Part shown: in pieces, positions 21,746 through 35,102 of the stretch | Position numbering within the stretch: the stretch's first letter is position 1 | Layout of the letters: each line of letters begins with the position of its first letter | Assembly: GCA_907164885.2 (NCBI GenBank) | Contig: OU015492.1 | Location: 44,793,893-44,857,892 of the forward strand | Direction: 5' to 3' | Length of the DNA: 64,000 bases | From: Dolomedes plantarius | Taxonomy: Eukaryota; Arthropoda; Arachnida; Araneae; Dolomedidae | Notes under the pieces: model-generated | Told to the model about the DNA's origin: nothing | Seen by the model: only the letters and a program-made list of their open reading frames with translations | Database searches by the model: none | Position numbers and translations under genes: made by a program

Positions 21746-22111
21746 GGGGGGGGGGGGGGGGGTGAGGCTGTAATTGCCTCTCGTGGAGACTCTACCAACT
21801 ATTGAATATGAAAAGATTTTGATTTTCTTTTCTAGCACAGGTGTCCAAATACTTATTGGCAGATAGTATATAAAGATATTTCATGAAAAAAAATCTCTTC
21901 AAAATGTGTGTAAATAAAAATGAAATTTTCTGTACCAAATTCCCATCAATCGCACGACCAATTTATTTCGATATGAACATCTTCTATGTTATATCTTGAA
22001 TAACTTTTTGAGACTGATATAATAAGCAAGTGTGAGAAAGCTCATTATCTCAAGATTCATTACATGTCAATCGTGCTTGTAAATTAAATTTCAGTGTTCC
22101 GTTCTTTTCAG

Positions 22112-22366
22112 GATCCACCATGGGATGCATCTGTTCCTTCTTCAAGACACTCACGTCGTACCACGGGAGCCACCTGACGGCCCACCAAGTTTCCCGCCAA
22201 CGCCAGCAGCGAGCTAGGAAAGCCCGGCCGTCAAGGGACAGCCCTCCTCCTGTTACTCCCGAAAAGCCTCCCATAGCGGCCCCTTTTCCCGCCCCTGTCG
22301 GCCGGCCCAAAGGAGCAGGGGAGGAGGAAAAGCTCCTACCCTTTAGCCCCCAGAAGCACAAGCTCA
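22112..22366 (+). CDS. Candidate first coding exon, MGC-type lipidated protein
   Basis: I do not recognise the gene. A strong acceptor (GTTCCGTTCTTTTCAG, ending 22111) precedes CCACCATGGG, an optimal start context, with ATG at 22120. The protein starts MGCICSFFKTL: Gly2 with Cys3 and Cys5 is the classic dual myristoylation/palmitoylation signal of membrane-anchored signalling proteins. A basic stretch (RQRQQRARKARPSR, about residues 26-39) and a Pro-rich segment (SPPPVTPEKPPIAAPFPAP) follow. GTGAGTG at 22367 is a plausible donor, giving an 82-codon exon in phase 1; without splicing the frame runs to a stop at 22429-22431. GC content is far above the surroundings. No downstream exon was identified. 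A minus frame over the same region lacks these features. Confidence 0.5.
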
Positions 22367-22481
22367 GTGAGTGCGGCAAGCAATCTAGCTTTTCGCAGTC
22401 CAAATTCAGCACTTCCTTCAGCAAGTCGTAGTATACGTTCCGGGGATGAGATTCGTCTTGTTGATCCGAGTCAAAATCCAC

Positions 22482-25400
22482 AAGTGCAGAATGTGGAGGC
22501 GTTGAAGAATCCTTGATGTTTCAATGGAGCAGACCCGTGATTTGCTCTCTGCAAAGAGGTCTGAAGAAAACTCAAAATTAAGCTCAAAAGTCACGCCAAT
22601 GAAAATTGAATATTTTTTATTTAGAGTAGGAAAACAATGTTATTCAATTATTTCTTGGTCAGGTTTTACCCGCTCCCAAAGCAAAATCCGGTAGAACTTG
22701 ACTGAATTGTTGACTGAATCACAAAGTCAACTGATCATTGCGAAACTGATGTCTGAGGTCGATTCTTGAATGCTACTTAAGGGAATTTTCATTCGGTTTT
22801 ACTGGGGCAATATTTAGATAAAAACTAGGAGAATTATTACAACTTCAGTTTTGTTTACAATTTCAGTGGATTTTACACAGTCTACTTTCCTTACATCTTC
22901 GAGCTTTACGTTTTTTTTTTCACATAGCTCCAATTCCGCTAAATTAACGAGTGAGTATTTCTTAAGTATCTAAGTTAAACTAAAAAACCTTCACATTCAT
23001 TTTATAGTTAATAATATTTTAGTTTCATCATAGTTATTGTTTCTGAAATGCACTCAGATAAATTTTGCCTCGGTGGCATTCCATTAGGGACGTAAAATAA
23101 ATTATTATTATTGGGACTTTCCAAACTTGTCCAATATCTGGTCTAAAGGTAAATATTAAAATCATGAACAACATTTTTAAAAGACAACACTTTTTCCAGA
23201 TAAACCCAAATGAAACAAATTTATTCATAATAAATCTGCAGAACAAAAATTTAATAAAATAGTGTATTTAGATTTTAATCCTACATACATTCTATGAGAA
23301 AATATTATTATGGTGCTGTCGCTGTATATTTGCAGTTAACAGACTAGCTAATATGTTTAAAACATACTTCTTTTGGTTTTTGCATAGTATCATGAAAAGC
23401 ATATGTCATATAGGTAAAAGATCGACTTCAGCAAGCAAGCAAAGCAAATGCGTGAAGAATAGTTCAGTGAAAAGTTATGTTATATTCGTCAACTTTTTAA
23501 AGAGGTTTTTCTTTAGCAGTTTTATTTAGTGGATACATTTTGCCTACGTACCGAAAGGAATATTTTGAGATCTACTAACCGCAATTAGGGGTGTGCAAGA
23601 AATCTTAATGTTTGACAATTTTTTCGTTAGAATTAACGCTGAGACTGCTTGCATTGAAGACGGTTATTCTAGTGTTTTCAAAATTCCCAGAACTTGCGCT
23701 CCAGAACACGATTAGAGCTGTACTAAACGTTTGACCTCTCTTCTGTATTTTGTGATTAAATATATGGATCTATACATTGAAGTGTTTCCGTACAGGGTTA
23801 AATCCTACTACAAAACCTGGTACAAATTTTATATTTTGTTACTAATATATTGAAATATATTTTAGGTTTAAGCATTCTGCGACTTTTTGAATAAAATATT
23901 TTATACTTTTAAGAATTGAAATGTAAAAATAAAATCAAAACCAAAGATTCTAATATTTTTAATATGTATATATATATATCAGAATATAAGTATAAGAAAT
24001 AATTAAAATTTTACAGTGATCATAATCATTTTCTCTGAATTTCTAATTACAGTGATCAACACTTCTAACCCAAAATTTCCAATGTGGAAGAATTTATTCG
24101 CGTAGCTTTATTAAATACAGTAATTTTCTGATTATGTAACTCGCGATGAATGGTCTAAGAAAGAACAAACGCGAGAAAATGAATAGTCCGTAATTCTTTT
24201 CTTTTGATAAATCCATAAAAGTATTTTAAAATAATGCATTCATTCATGTAATCTGTAACTTTTGAAATATAAATAGAGAAAGCAGCTCTTCTGTTGCCGT
24301 GTTACACACTCCGTAGAATTAACACAGGCACTCTTCAAATACTTTAATCTACTTCGAAACCAATATAATCACTGTTTATATTACGTCTCTACGATATAAT
24401 TATCACAAACTGATAATGTTAATGGATAAAATATAGCTTGCTCGCGTCTGCATTTGTTAATGATAGGGTATTCCACAGAATGGAAATGTACATAAAGTCA
24501 ATGTGGATTGTAAATTAATAGTAATCTAAAGTCAAAATCCTTAAATAAACTCACAAAAAATCAAAATGCTGATAATAAATCCTTTTATCCTCAGTCATGT
24601 ACCTCGTTCTCTACAGTGTGTTATACTCTTTCCTATGAAACAACCTAATGTGCTATAATCTTGCTGTTAACGGTGGCTTGTGTCCTAGAGCTAAAATTAA
24701 ACGAGTCCGAAGGATATGTGACTGAACAAGTAATGTCTGAAGAATTGATCAATAGGTCAACGCATGATAAAAAAAAATCTTAAATTGTAAATTAATCTTC
24801 TATAGCATTCAGCGATTTTCAAACTACATATTTAGCACAATGGTATTTCAAAGCTTACTTGCCATCTCTCAGTATGTATATACAATACAAAAATAAATAC
24901 ACTTGTTTCTCTGGCATCACCGGCGTTTCCATTAGCAGCCATGGACATCGAAATCCTCCGTATTGTGGGCTTTTCAGTGTGGCACAGAGGACAAATTCGC
25001 TGGCGAAAATTAATTCCAAATGCCGAATAACTAAATATTTCCTGGAATTGATTTTCCCTTCAGTGCCCTTGTCGGCTATGCTGTGCTGTGGAACCTATAA
25101 TGTTGACAAAGTCCACGGCTGCTGGGAGATTCCGATCTTAGCATGTTCCGATTTTAATGCAGTTCGACTACGCTAGTCTTTATTTTACCTACAGACTTTT
25201 CCAAAAATGTAAGATATATTTTCCTAACGCTAAGAACTGCATATCAGTAGTGAGGGATGTATTTAAATGAAATCCTATTCTGATAACCCTTTGAAATTAC
25301 ACGTGTGTTCAGCCCTATTCCGTTCAAAACACATTTATATATATACAAATTTTGATGTTTTTGATAAGAAAACTCCTTTCGCGCACTTTGAGAACATATC

Positions 25401-28400
25401 ATATTTGACAGTTTTTCCGATAAAGTATTTGGGAGCTAAAAAGTTTCTCTTTGATGAACATTTTTGCAAAATAATAATGATCTGTTCCCTGGTTCTTGCT
25501 TGAAAGAAGTGGAGATAAAAATTATAACTTATATTAACGTCACGCAATTGTGAATCAAATCAATTAATTCTGAGTTTCGTGATGTCAAAATGTAATTATA
25601 CATTTTTCTATCAACATTCATTTAATATTTTCAATTATTCCTTAGAATCAGAAAAAATAAATATACATCAGTCAAACGGAGATTGGGGAGTACAACTAAT
25701 TGTTTCAAATTTTAATCACAAGAAAGTAGATTTGAATGTGTAAAACCAACCCGCAAGAAACGCTACAAATTCAAAATTACGCTTTAAATCTCGAATGCAA
25801 TACTAATGACTACGGAAAATTCACATGGCAAGCCCTGTGGAGTAGAATACCCTTCCAACGTATACACAAGCTACGACTTGTCTACAAAACTGCTATCGAA
25901 TATGCTGAAGATACTTGTTTCATTTCAAGACTAGTCACACTTTGTGCCCTTCGGTATCCAGTCCTATGGCTATTCTTCTTCCCGAAAATGACGATAAGTA
26001 TTATTAAAAAATGATATGGTATGAAACAAGAACCAGGTCACAGAAATTATTCCTATTAAAGTTTGCGTCGGATTTGCACAATTTTCGAAAAATATATAAA
26101 CATCTTTCTAAACTAACATTTAATATTTGGATTAAATATTCCAGACATTTACACTGAGGGTGAAATGGAAATATTTTACCCTTTAATGTCTCAAATGTAA
26201 GCTCGAAAATTTTTTTCGATATATTTAGCGTTCACTATAGTTCAATGAAATGTATATATCACAAAAGATTTTACAATAAAAAAGTAGATCGAATTACACT
26301 TGATTTCTAAAATTCCTCTATCCATTAAATCATCAAAATTAAATTTTTTATTTGTCCCCCTACCCCTGATTTCCTTTGTCTAGTGTTTCATAAAAATAAA
26401 AATTTTCAGTGTTATATACCCAAACCTTTGAAGCATCAGAAGAACACCATTATTTAAATTGTTATATAAAACTGTTCAACAAAAGAAAATTCTTGAAGCA
26501 GATGAAATCTTAGTGAACTAAGAATTAAAAACTCCAACTTCTTACAGTTAAATTAAATCCCCCCCCACCCCCGATTGCAGAACCCTTAATCGAGAATTGA
26601 GAAATTCAGTGTTAATTTTTTCCTTCGCAATACCCGATTCCTCTTAAATCAAAGGGTATTTAACTAAGTGAATTAGAGAAATCTCTTTGATAGATATCCA
26701 TGTTCTTTCTCAATAAAATGGGCATAGATTTCTCTTCCTTTATTGATAGGGAATATATATTTCAATACTCTTTTCATCCAAACAGGGGAAAACTTTTCCC
26801 TTTTTTCACTATTTCTGCTCCAATATTCTCAAATTTATAAAGATGTAGACAAGAATATTATTTTTTGCTGATGTTGTTGTCTTTTTAACAGTTATTTTGG
26901 CTTATTTAAAATATTTCTTTAACCTTTCAGCTTAAATTAAAAAAATACGCGTCTCTTTCATTATTTAGTGTTATTTTCTATCAACATTAGTTGCATACAA
27001 AATATGCTAGACAAAATAATTTCAAAATCTGATTATAGAAATATATCACGTCTGCATTGGGTTTGTTTTTATTAAGATAAAGTAATAAACCATTTACAAA
27101 ACACTACGAGCTTGGATTAGATCTAACAACTTCTCCTCCTCCCCCCCCCCCTGAGAAATAAGAAATCATTCTTTGGCTCTTTCAATTTCGTTTAGTGTTT
27201 TAAAACTTACAAAACGAATTTAAAATCTCTCAAATTTTGTTATTATCCCTCCCTCAGCTTAGTTTTGCTACTTACTTCAACACTTCAACATTCACTTATT
27301 GTCGAATTACATTCGACAATAATATTTGCAAAATAATAATAATGAAAGCTTTGCAATCATGATTGCAAAGCTTAATTTTATTAGAAAGTTTCCTCTTTAG
27401 CTAATTGTAGCAACGTGTTCGATACGAAATAAAATTTTATGCCAAGGAAAGTGTGGGATATTAACAATGAATCTAAAATTATTTCAGTATATTCGCTTAA
27501 AATACCATTGACTTTTAGTATTAATTATACAGGCAGTCGAAATGAATGAATGATGCAAGATAACACTTAAAGTTAGAAATAAATAAATAAAGCTATCTGG
27601 AGCCACATAGAAGTATTATTTCGACATTTTTATCATACCAAGCTACAGACAAATTGTCTGTCTTCACCCACTTACTAACACATTCCATTTAATACTTTAA
27701 TATTAGAATTAAGAAAATCAGCCATTCATTGAAATTTCACCACGGACATAAAATCGGAATCCAGTTTTTGGTATTATTTCCATGTAAAAGAGAAAATTTT
27801 CCGGCTTAACTGAATAGATCGCAAACGAATTTTGTCATTCGCACATTTAATAGTATTTACTTTTATAACTGCACACAACCAGCAGTAAAATAATTAAATG
27901 AAATGAAATGACTGACATCCTATAAATTAAACGGAATTGTATCAAAAAAATTTTATGAAGGAAAAGGCATTTATGCGAAATAAAATTAGATTAAATGTTT
28001 TTTGATGTACTACAATTTTTCTTATAAATGGAATAGTTTGAGATTCACCCACAGGGATTGACATAATACAGTTCTGAATAATTAACCATTCTTGTTGGAG
28101 AAGAAAATTTAAAAAACTGTACACACGTCAAGTAAAAAATTTATTCATTGTAAAACATGAAAAGATAGTTTCTCAAAAACATATAGAACAATATACCTTC
28201 CCCCAAAGGATTTGAAGATTCTCTCAAGCGTTTTGATATCTATAATTTAAAAAGTATTCACAGCGAGGTTTCTTTTGTGATGAAGAATAAAAGCTTTTAT
28301 AGGGAAGGATGTAGCATTTTGTCTAGACAAACAAAGATTAATTTGAGAAATAAGGTTTCAAAAGCATGACTATCTACGATAGTTAAAGAAATTCGGAATT

Positions 28401-29388
28401 TATATGGAAGAAAAAAACCATAGCATAAAAGCTAAAATTGGAACACGCTTTTGAGTCTTTCATTTCTAATTATTCAATGATATTTAACTGGTAATAGTCC
28501 CTCTCTCCCGTTTAGCAAAAGATGGTTCACCCGAATTACTCCAAATAAGATGAAATCATACCTTGCATTTTTTTAGTTTAACTTCATGCAAAAACAGACA
28601 GAAATTATTCTGCATTGTGTAATAATTACTTTCCCAGCACGGGCCCACATAAAATGTCAATTTTTGTAGATAATTGAAAATGAATAATTATTGCACATTT
28701 CAACCCGTACAGCAGTGTTACAGTTCCCCCAAACATATCTTTGAATTAAATTGAGGCATCGGAATTTCATAAAAATCATTTTAATAGTTTTTTATCTGTA
28801 AAAACAGAATACCTGAGCATAATCCATAATCAACCTTCTACTACGTTTACATTGCATTTACTTACTTAAACTGTCATGATATTTTTAGTAGTTTTAAATT
28901 TAAATAATGGTAAAATAACGGGGATCTTCTTTGAATAAGAGTGAACAGATTTCTAGTTCATTTATAGTTTTATTTCTTGAGCCCTCGTTTAATACACACA
29001 GTTGTAAGTGGTTCGAAAAAAGCACACATGATCCCAAACTGCTCTTTTCTAATGAGAAGATTAAAATATTTACGACTTCTCCAAATTTGTAATCTCTGCT
29101 TTCGTTCAAAGAAGGATATTTAGCAATAATTGATCCGACATTACTTACTGCTAAACTTAATATTTTTTCGTTTTTTAGTTTTTAAAGAACATGGTTCAGA
29201 AAAATATTCTTTCGATGAATGTTTAAATTATTAAATATCTTTACTTAAATTCGTTATAGCATTATATTAGAATTGGTTAGAGGTTTATTTTCAAAACAAA
29301 CAGCACAAATAAATAATATATTGGCTATATTTTTTGTGTAAGTTTCACGAAACATTCAACGTACCACGCATATTTGATCTGATACATA
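22482..29388. other. 6.9 kb without a supported gene
   Basis: AT-rich, probably intronic if the exon at 22112 is real. Two patches have higher GC and open frames: 24890-25180 (plus frame of 105 codons, and a minus frame open after an acceptor-like sequence near 25100) and 25780-25985 (plus frame). Neither matches anything I know, so they are not called. C runs occur at 26561 and 27141. Confidence 0.4.
27346..27373. repeat. Perfect 28 bp palindrome
   Basis: AAGCTTTGCAATCA followed immediately by its exact inverse, no spacer. A 9 bp stem hairpin (ATTGTCGAA) lies 40 bp to the left at about 27300-27321. Confidence 0.95.
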
Positions 29389-29390
29389 TA

Positions 29391-29555
29391 CAGTGAAACT
29401 TCTTTAAGACGGTCAGTCGTGGTTCGAAAAACAGTGGCCATTTTGAGGGGTGGCAGTAAAAAAAATGGTAAAATAGGATTGGCTCTTTGGAGTGTAATTA
29501 GTTCTGAATAAAATATGGCCGTTTAGCGGGGTGGCCGGCCAGAGAAGTTTCACTG
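29391..29555. mobile_element. pogo-like MITE, CAGTGAAAC family, copy 2
   Basis: A 165 bp element, CAGTGAAACTTCTTTAAG at the left and AGAGAAGTTTCACTG at the right, TA on both sides (29389-29390, 29556-29557). Subterminal GGCCATTTTGAGGGGTGGC and GGGGTGGCCGGCC are further parts of the family. Confidence 0.75.
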
Positions 29556-29978
29556 TACTTTATAAAATTTTTTCCCTTCAATAATCCATATTGTCATCTT
29601 AAATATAATAATAAAACAGAATTTTGAATTACTGAGATGCTATCATATGTATGTTCAACAAATTTAATACTTTACATAAGGCAGCCTTTTCTAATACCAC
29701 TTTTATTGTAGTGAAATTGCATTTGATATTAAAATAAATATTTAAAATTTTACTTATTATTGTACTATAATTCTTTGTACATATTCATAAAATATTTCAT
29801 AAAATTGTAAGTAATATATTTTGCTGATTATATATATATATAAAAGTGTGATAAAAATTCATGTAAAGGAAAACATATCAAGATAAATTAAGTATTGCTT
29901 GACATTGTGTGCAGTCTTTACAAAAGTTCTCAGATGCTTATACTTCCTTTTGTTTCTATAATTTGGCAATTTTCAATA

Positions 29979-30924
29979 CAGTGGTACCTCGACTTACGAG
30001 TTTAATTCGTTCCATGACGGAGCTCGTAACTCGACATACTCGTATCTCGAATCAATTTTCCCCATTGAAATGAATGGGAATGCCATTAATTCGTTCCGGG
30101 ATCTCCCAAAACACCGCAATTTTTGTTACATGTGTTTAAATAAGAAAAATGTGCTTATAAACGACGAACATTGTATAAAAACGCAATACAATAGAATGTA
30201 CTTCAATAAATTTGTTTTATTAAGTGTAATGTACAATATTTACCTTGGAGATCAGAATTGAAGATGCTGATGGAAGAGGAGGAGAAAGGCTGAACTCAAA
30301 AATTAAATCTTATTCGTTAATTTTTGACATCTTCACCCCACTTTCGCTTTTATTACCAGATACTCTCTTAAAGTGAAAGAGTGTGTCACGGAAGCTGGGC
30401 GATTTTTTCATCTTTCACAATGGCTGTAATGTCCAGGTTCTTCTTTCTGAGAATCCGAAAAAACGTTTTCTCAGAATCCGTAGAAGGGAGAGAGCTTGGG
30501 ATCCTAGAACCAAGGTCATCCTATCCCTTAGACCCCATTGTGAGTTCGAGTGTGGGGGAAGGAATTGAAGCTATCTCTCTGCGAGAGATGTTGGCGCTGT
30601 TCGGTTTCAGAGGGCGACTCAAGTTTGGGCAGAGCAAGCTGCCCCGGGTGGTAATTGTTCAGTGTTGATCTCTCGGTTTAAGACTGGATAGTAGTCTCAG
30701 AATAATATGTATACAACTGTATAATAATTGTACATAAAGGTTGTAAACATTATATGGTTCTTGTGTTCTCATTTGATGAGCACGTAACATGGTATTCGCT
30801 GCTCAAACTAGCGGTGGGATATCTGAAGCTTGCCCGTAACCCGAATTTAGCTCGTAACTCGAAGCAAAAAATCTACCGAAAGAATGCTCGTATCTCGAAA
30901 AACTCGTAAGTCGAGGTACCACCG
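29979..30924. mobile_element. pogo/Tigger element, CAGTGGTACCTCG family
   Basis: A 946 bp element with ends CAGTGGTACCTCGACTTACG and the inverse (last bases CACCG, one mismatch), flanked by TA (29977-29978, 30925-30926). Subterminal repeats of CTCGTAA and CTCGTATCTCGAA occur at both ends. Internal frames such as 30381-30668 show no transposase motif, so it is non-autonomous. The TIR style and TA target are those of the pogo/Tigger group. Confidence 0.75.
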
Positions 30925-31230
30925 TATTTGCGAGATTTTATACTTTCAGATATTCTTGTATTAGGAATGCTGAAAAATTTAGATAGGGAAAGTAGTTAAT
31001 TATACAGCGACTACATGAAATATTTTTTTTAATTCATGGACTTTGAACGTAAGATTACGCACCTCCATAACGGTCCTCCGGAAAGCAAAATTTCAGACGC
31101 TAAAACCTTCCGTCGTCGCGAGTTATAATTTTGGCAGCGCGCAAAACTCAGTCTGTAACGCTTGGAGAAGCAGTAAACGGTTAAACAGAAAAGTACCAAA
31201 ATGATTCAAAATTTTGACTGACTGACACAC

Positions 31231-31236
31231 ATACAT

Positions 31237-31305
<69 letters not shown>

Positions 31306-31345
31306 TGTATGTATGTATGTACATATGTACATATATATAGATACA
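31231..31345. repeat. Mixed AC/AT/GATA/GTAT microsatellite
   Basis: An AC run, an AT run, seven GATA units and GTAT/ACAT tetranucleotides in a row. Confidence 0.95.
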
Positions 31346-31734
31346 TACATACATACTTATATGCATACAAAGAGGTAAGCAACGATAAGTAATCCTACGT
31401 TAATATCCCGCGGTAGTTTCTTAGAAGAGACTACCTGAAAATTTTTTCCCTTATATTAGAAAGAGAAAAAGTGTTCGGGTTCAGTTCGGAAAACACAATG
31501 TAAGAGATTGTTCCATTAAGGCAAAACTGAACTAAATAAAAATTTTAAAGAAACCTCTTCAGTATAAGCATTCGAGTAACTCGAAAAGATGAATGCGGAA
31601 GAAAGATTTTTGAGCTAAGTTGATTGTTGCCTTCATTTTGAACTGTATTTTTACAACAATGGAAGGATTTGAGATTTTATGCCATGTTAATTGTGTCTCG
31701 GTTTTATTTTTTATATGATTAAAGATTGTTAATA

Positions 31735-32074
31735 CACTGAACTCCGATTATCCGAGCTAATTAACAAACGAGTGAGCTTGGTAAATACGTAAGACGAATT
31801 ATCTGGATTATACGCGAATTATGTGTATTATAATAAAAGGTCGAATAAACAAATGAACTGTGGAGGTTTAAATTATCGTTTAATTAAAAAAAATAAAAAA
31901 ACTTACATGCATTATATTTTTTTCTGCTGGAAATAAGTCATGTTCCTTTGACTGCGAGTCTAGAAGTCTTTGTTTCGGATAATTTATAGGTACAGCGTAA
32001 CCTTTTTTTAAAAAGAAATGTTTGGATAGTATGTAAAACGGGTAATCCGCACACGGATATATGGAAGTTCAGTG
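31735..32074. mobile_element. pogo-like element, CACTGAACTCCG family
   Basis: A 340 bp element with ends CACTGAACTCCGATTATCCG and the inverse-like CGGATATATGGAAGTTCAGTG, with TA on both sides. Subterminal GATTATCCG-type motifs recur near both ends. No coding remnant. Confidence 0.7.
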
Positions 32075-32076
32075 TA

Positions 32077-34820
32077 GTTTAAAAGAGGAAATGTATGAGC
32101 GTACAAAGCAAATTATTTCAAACTGTGGATGTCTGAAAATAGATCGATGTCATACTTATTGAAACGGCTTACTGTTAAGTGTACTCCTTTCCCCGTCCAT
32201 ATACTGAATTCAGATTCCTGCGCCGTGTATTCTGCATGTTCCTGCTTTCGTGTGTCAAAAGCAATCTTGTAAACAAATGTTCGAAGTACTGGACGCTACT
32301 GAACTCCAGGAATAAAACTTGATTGTGTTGGGATTTATGAAATAACTTAAAGATATCTACTGTAATTTATTCGAATTCCTTGCAAGAACAGATTATTAAA
32401 AATCACTATTCAAGTGAAAAGTAGTTTGCAACTCATTCCGAGTTTTTGATGTGCCAAACTGAATGTTCACTGATCTGTAACAAGAATGAATTCTCTGCTA
32501 TAAAGATACTTCTTTCCAACCAGGTCTCTCACGTTTTCATAACTATCTCATTTTACCATAATATCACTTTACAGTACCCCTTTCAAAGGATCATTATTTA
32601 ATGTCAACTTTCAATATACTACTGAGGTTTATTTTAAATATGATTGCCCACTTTATAAACTGATCAGCCTACAAAGATAAAATATATAAAACATTCACAA
32701 ATCAAGATCAGTACATCATCAAATGTGACATAAAATGAAATTTTTGACAAATTTACAAAGAATTAATATATTCTAGTTTTAAATGCAAATCCGGAAGTTA
32801 AGTCTAGCATAGGTTTGCAGCTAATAAAAAATTACGCCGTTTGTAAGGTCTGCTGACCATAAAAAATAACTCTAAAGCACTGTGTTGTACCTATGTTTTA
32901 AATTTGGACTGGATAACAACAAAACTATGCTCTTAAAGGCCTATAAATTACGAATATAAACTACAGGGTAAAACCAGAGTTGAAATACAAAAATAAGGAT
33001 GATTTTTTTTTACTTATTGGTCTTTTTCTATTATTTTCCATCTTGTTTCTCTTTGACAAAAAATCTCTAAGTCTAGTAAAATTTAAGTTCACAGAGTTTA
33101 AATTTATATGCGATGCATCATAAAAAAATTACAAGTAATTATCTGCGGCTGAATTAACTAGAAAATATAGAAATTGTGGTGTGAAACACGGCTGAAAATG
33201 CTTAATTATATCATACTCTTTCAAAGAACAAAGGAGAACAGAGAATACTAGCTAATGAATAAAATCGAACTCATTTCCCCAAATGGGAAAACATAATATT
33301 AAATTCTCTGTAATCAATCCAATTTTGCTTAAAGACCTCTTGACATTACCACCATCATCATCAGTGTCTTTGAAATCAAAACAGTTTAAACAAATCATAA
33401 AGTTCAGCAGTCCCCTGGCTTATAGCATTAAGCTCTATGATTGGTTAAAAAAAAAAATTCAATGCTAGTAACTTTGACGCTGATGGATGCAACGTAAAGA
33501 GTCTCTTAATTCGAACGTAACCTATTACATTTTGACAACAGATAACATCCGAGGGATGTCAGATAACTTCCCACGATTCCCAGGTGAATATTTCTTGACA
33601 AAACATTACCTTTCATGAAATAAACAACAAAAAACAAGGCCATATTAAAAAAATCGAAACAATTTAATCAACAGTTATAAACTTTAATCCAATTCTTAAT
33701 TCAACAAAACTATAATTTATGTCTCATTCTTGTAAAAAATTTGAAACTCGAAACTCGCGTACTCCCCTGATATGTTCTGCACGCAGTTTCAAACACACCA
33801 TCGAAGAAAATGTCAATTCTTAATGGAAGCGATCAAACGTTCGCTACTTAGCAAATTGCAATCGAATTCCCACACAACTTATCAAATTCTTCATCGACCA
33901 CTAAAATCTATACTGATGTATCTAACATGGATATGTTGATACTAACAATATCTTTGTAACATGTTAACTATTTGGCGATATTTACTGTCTCTGCTGACAG
34001 AACGAATCATGATATCCGGTGTTGTAGGCAGCTTTAGAAAGGATACAAAATATCGGAATGAAGAACCCATAAATTATTTCATATCTCATTTCTAAGCGAA
34101 AGTTAACTTTGGTTTTAAACTACTTAAATATTTCTTAGTTCAAACGAAGTAAACAAAGTAAAATAATTTAGTTAAGTTTAGGAGTAATTTTCCTTGTTAA
34201 ATATACAGATCAGATAATTAAAAATAAGATTGGAAAATTTAGCGTCTTTGATATTAAATTAAAAATATACATAAATATTTATTTAATGCCAAACGGATGG
34301 TATCCATAAATGTTTCAAATTTATTTCAATGATTTTAATATGTTTTAAGGAAATTCAAAAAAATTTTGAAAGGTTGATGAAAAGCATCGTGTGTGCTTTT
34401 GAAAATACATTTCTTTAGCAACAACATACAGCTTCCTTCACTAGCAATTTTTCAAGTTTTATACCTGGAGGTCATCCACATATATAATGTATATATGTAT
34501 GTTTCAATATATGAAAATGTGTATGCACTATTGCTTTCAATATTTTGCTCAAAAATTTTACCTAAACAGATCAATGGAACACAGGATCCTAAGGCAATTG
34601 TTCTATTTTAATGAAACTATTTTTGACATGAATATTCGGATATGTGCACCATGCATTCATTTTATCTCTCTTACAGCTTTGTCTGGTGATATTACAAGAA
34701 TTATTGATCTTGCTTGTCTATTGAATAAAAAAAGGTTGAAAATCTATGTATGAAATTTTTCTTTTTTTACAAAACTCATATTTTGAAGTTTGAATTTCCT
34801 ATTATATAAAATAACCAATA
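32077..34820. other. No gene seen
   Basis: AT-rich, no repeats found within the window, no frames with motifs. Confidence 0.5.
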
Positions 34821-35102
34821 TACAGGGCAGGGCATCTGGGCTAAAGGTAGGCAAAAGTTATTGCTTATTTTTACGGAACTACCCATTCGAATTTTAAAAT
34901 ATTTATTTAAATAGAAAGAACATCTCACTAAGTTTTAATATCAATCAGATTTCGATCATAGTATCACAGATCTCGATGTGTACACATTTTGTAGCACGAC
35001 AAACTTCTAAATGGTAATCCAGTTCTCTCCAAGTGTTTCGTAGCATATCAGGAGTTATTAGACTTTTTTGCTTTGGGATTCATTCAATCCGTTGTGTATA
35101 AA

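Noticed and set aside
22050..22481. 143-codon minus-strand frame overlapping the MGC exon
   Set aside because: It lacks a start context, splice sites or motifs; it is the shadow of the GC-rich plus-strand exon.
24859..25176. 105-codon plus frame with raised GC, and a competing minus frame after an acceptor-like sequence
   Set aside because: Both strands are open and neither shows a recognisable domain, so a coding call would be a guess.
30381..30668. 95-codon frame inside the pogo/Tigger element
   Set aside because: No transposase or other motif; the element appears non-autonomous.
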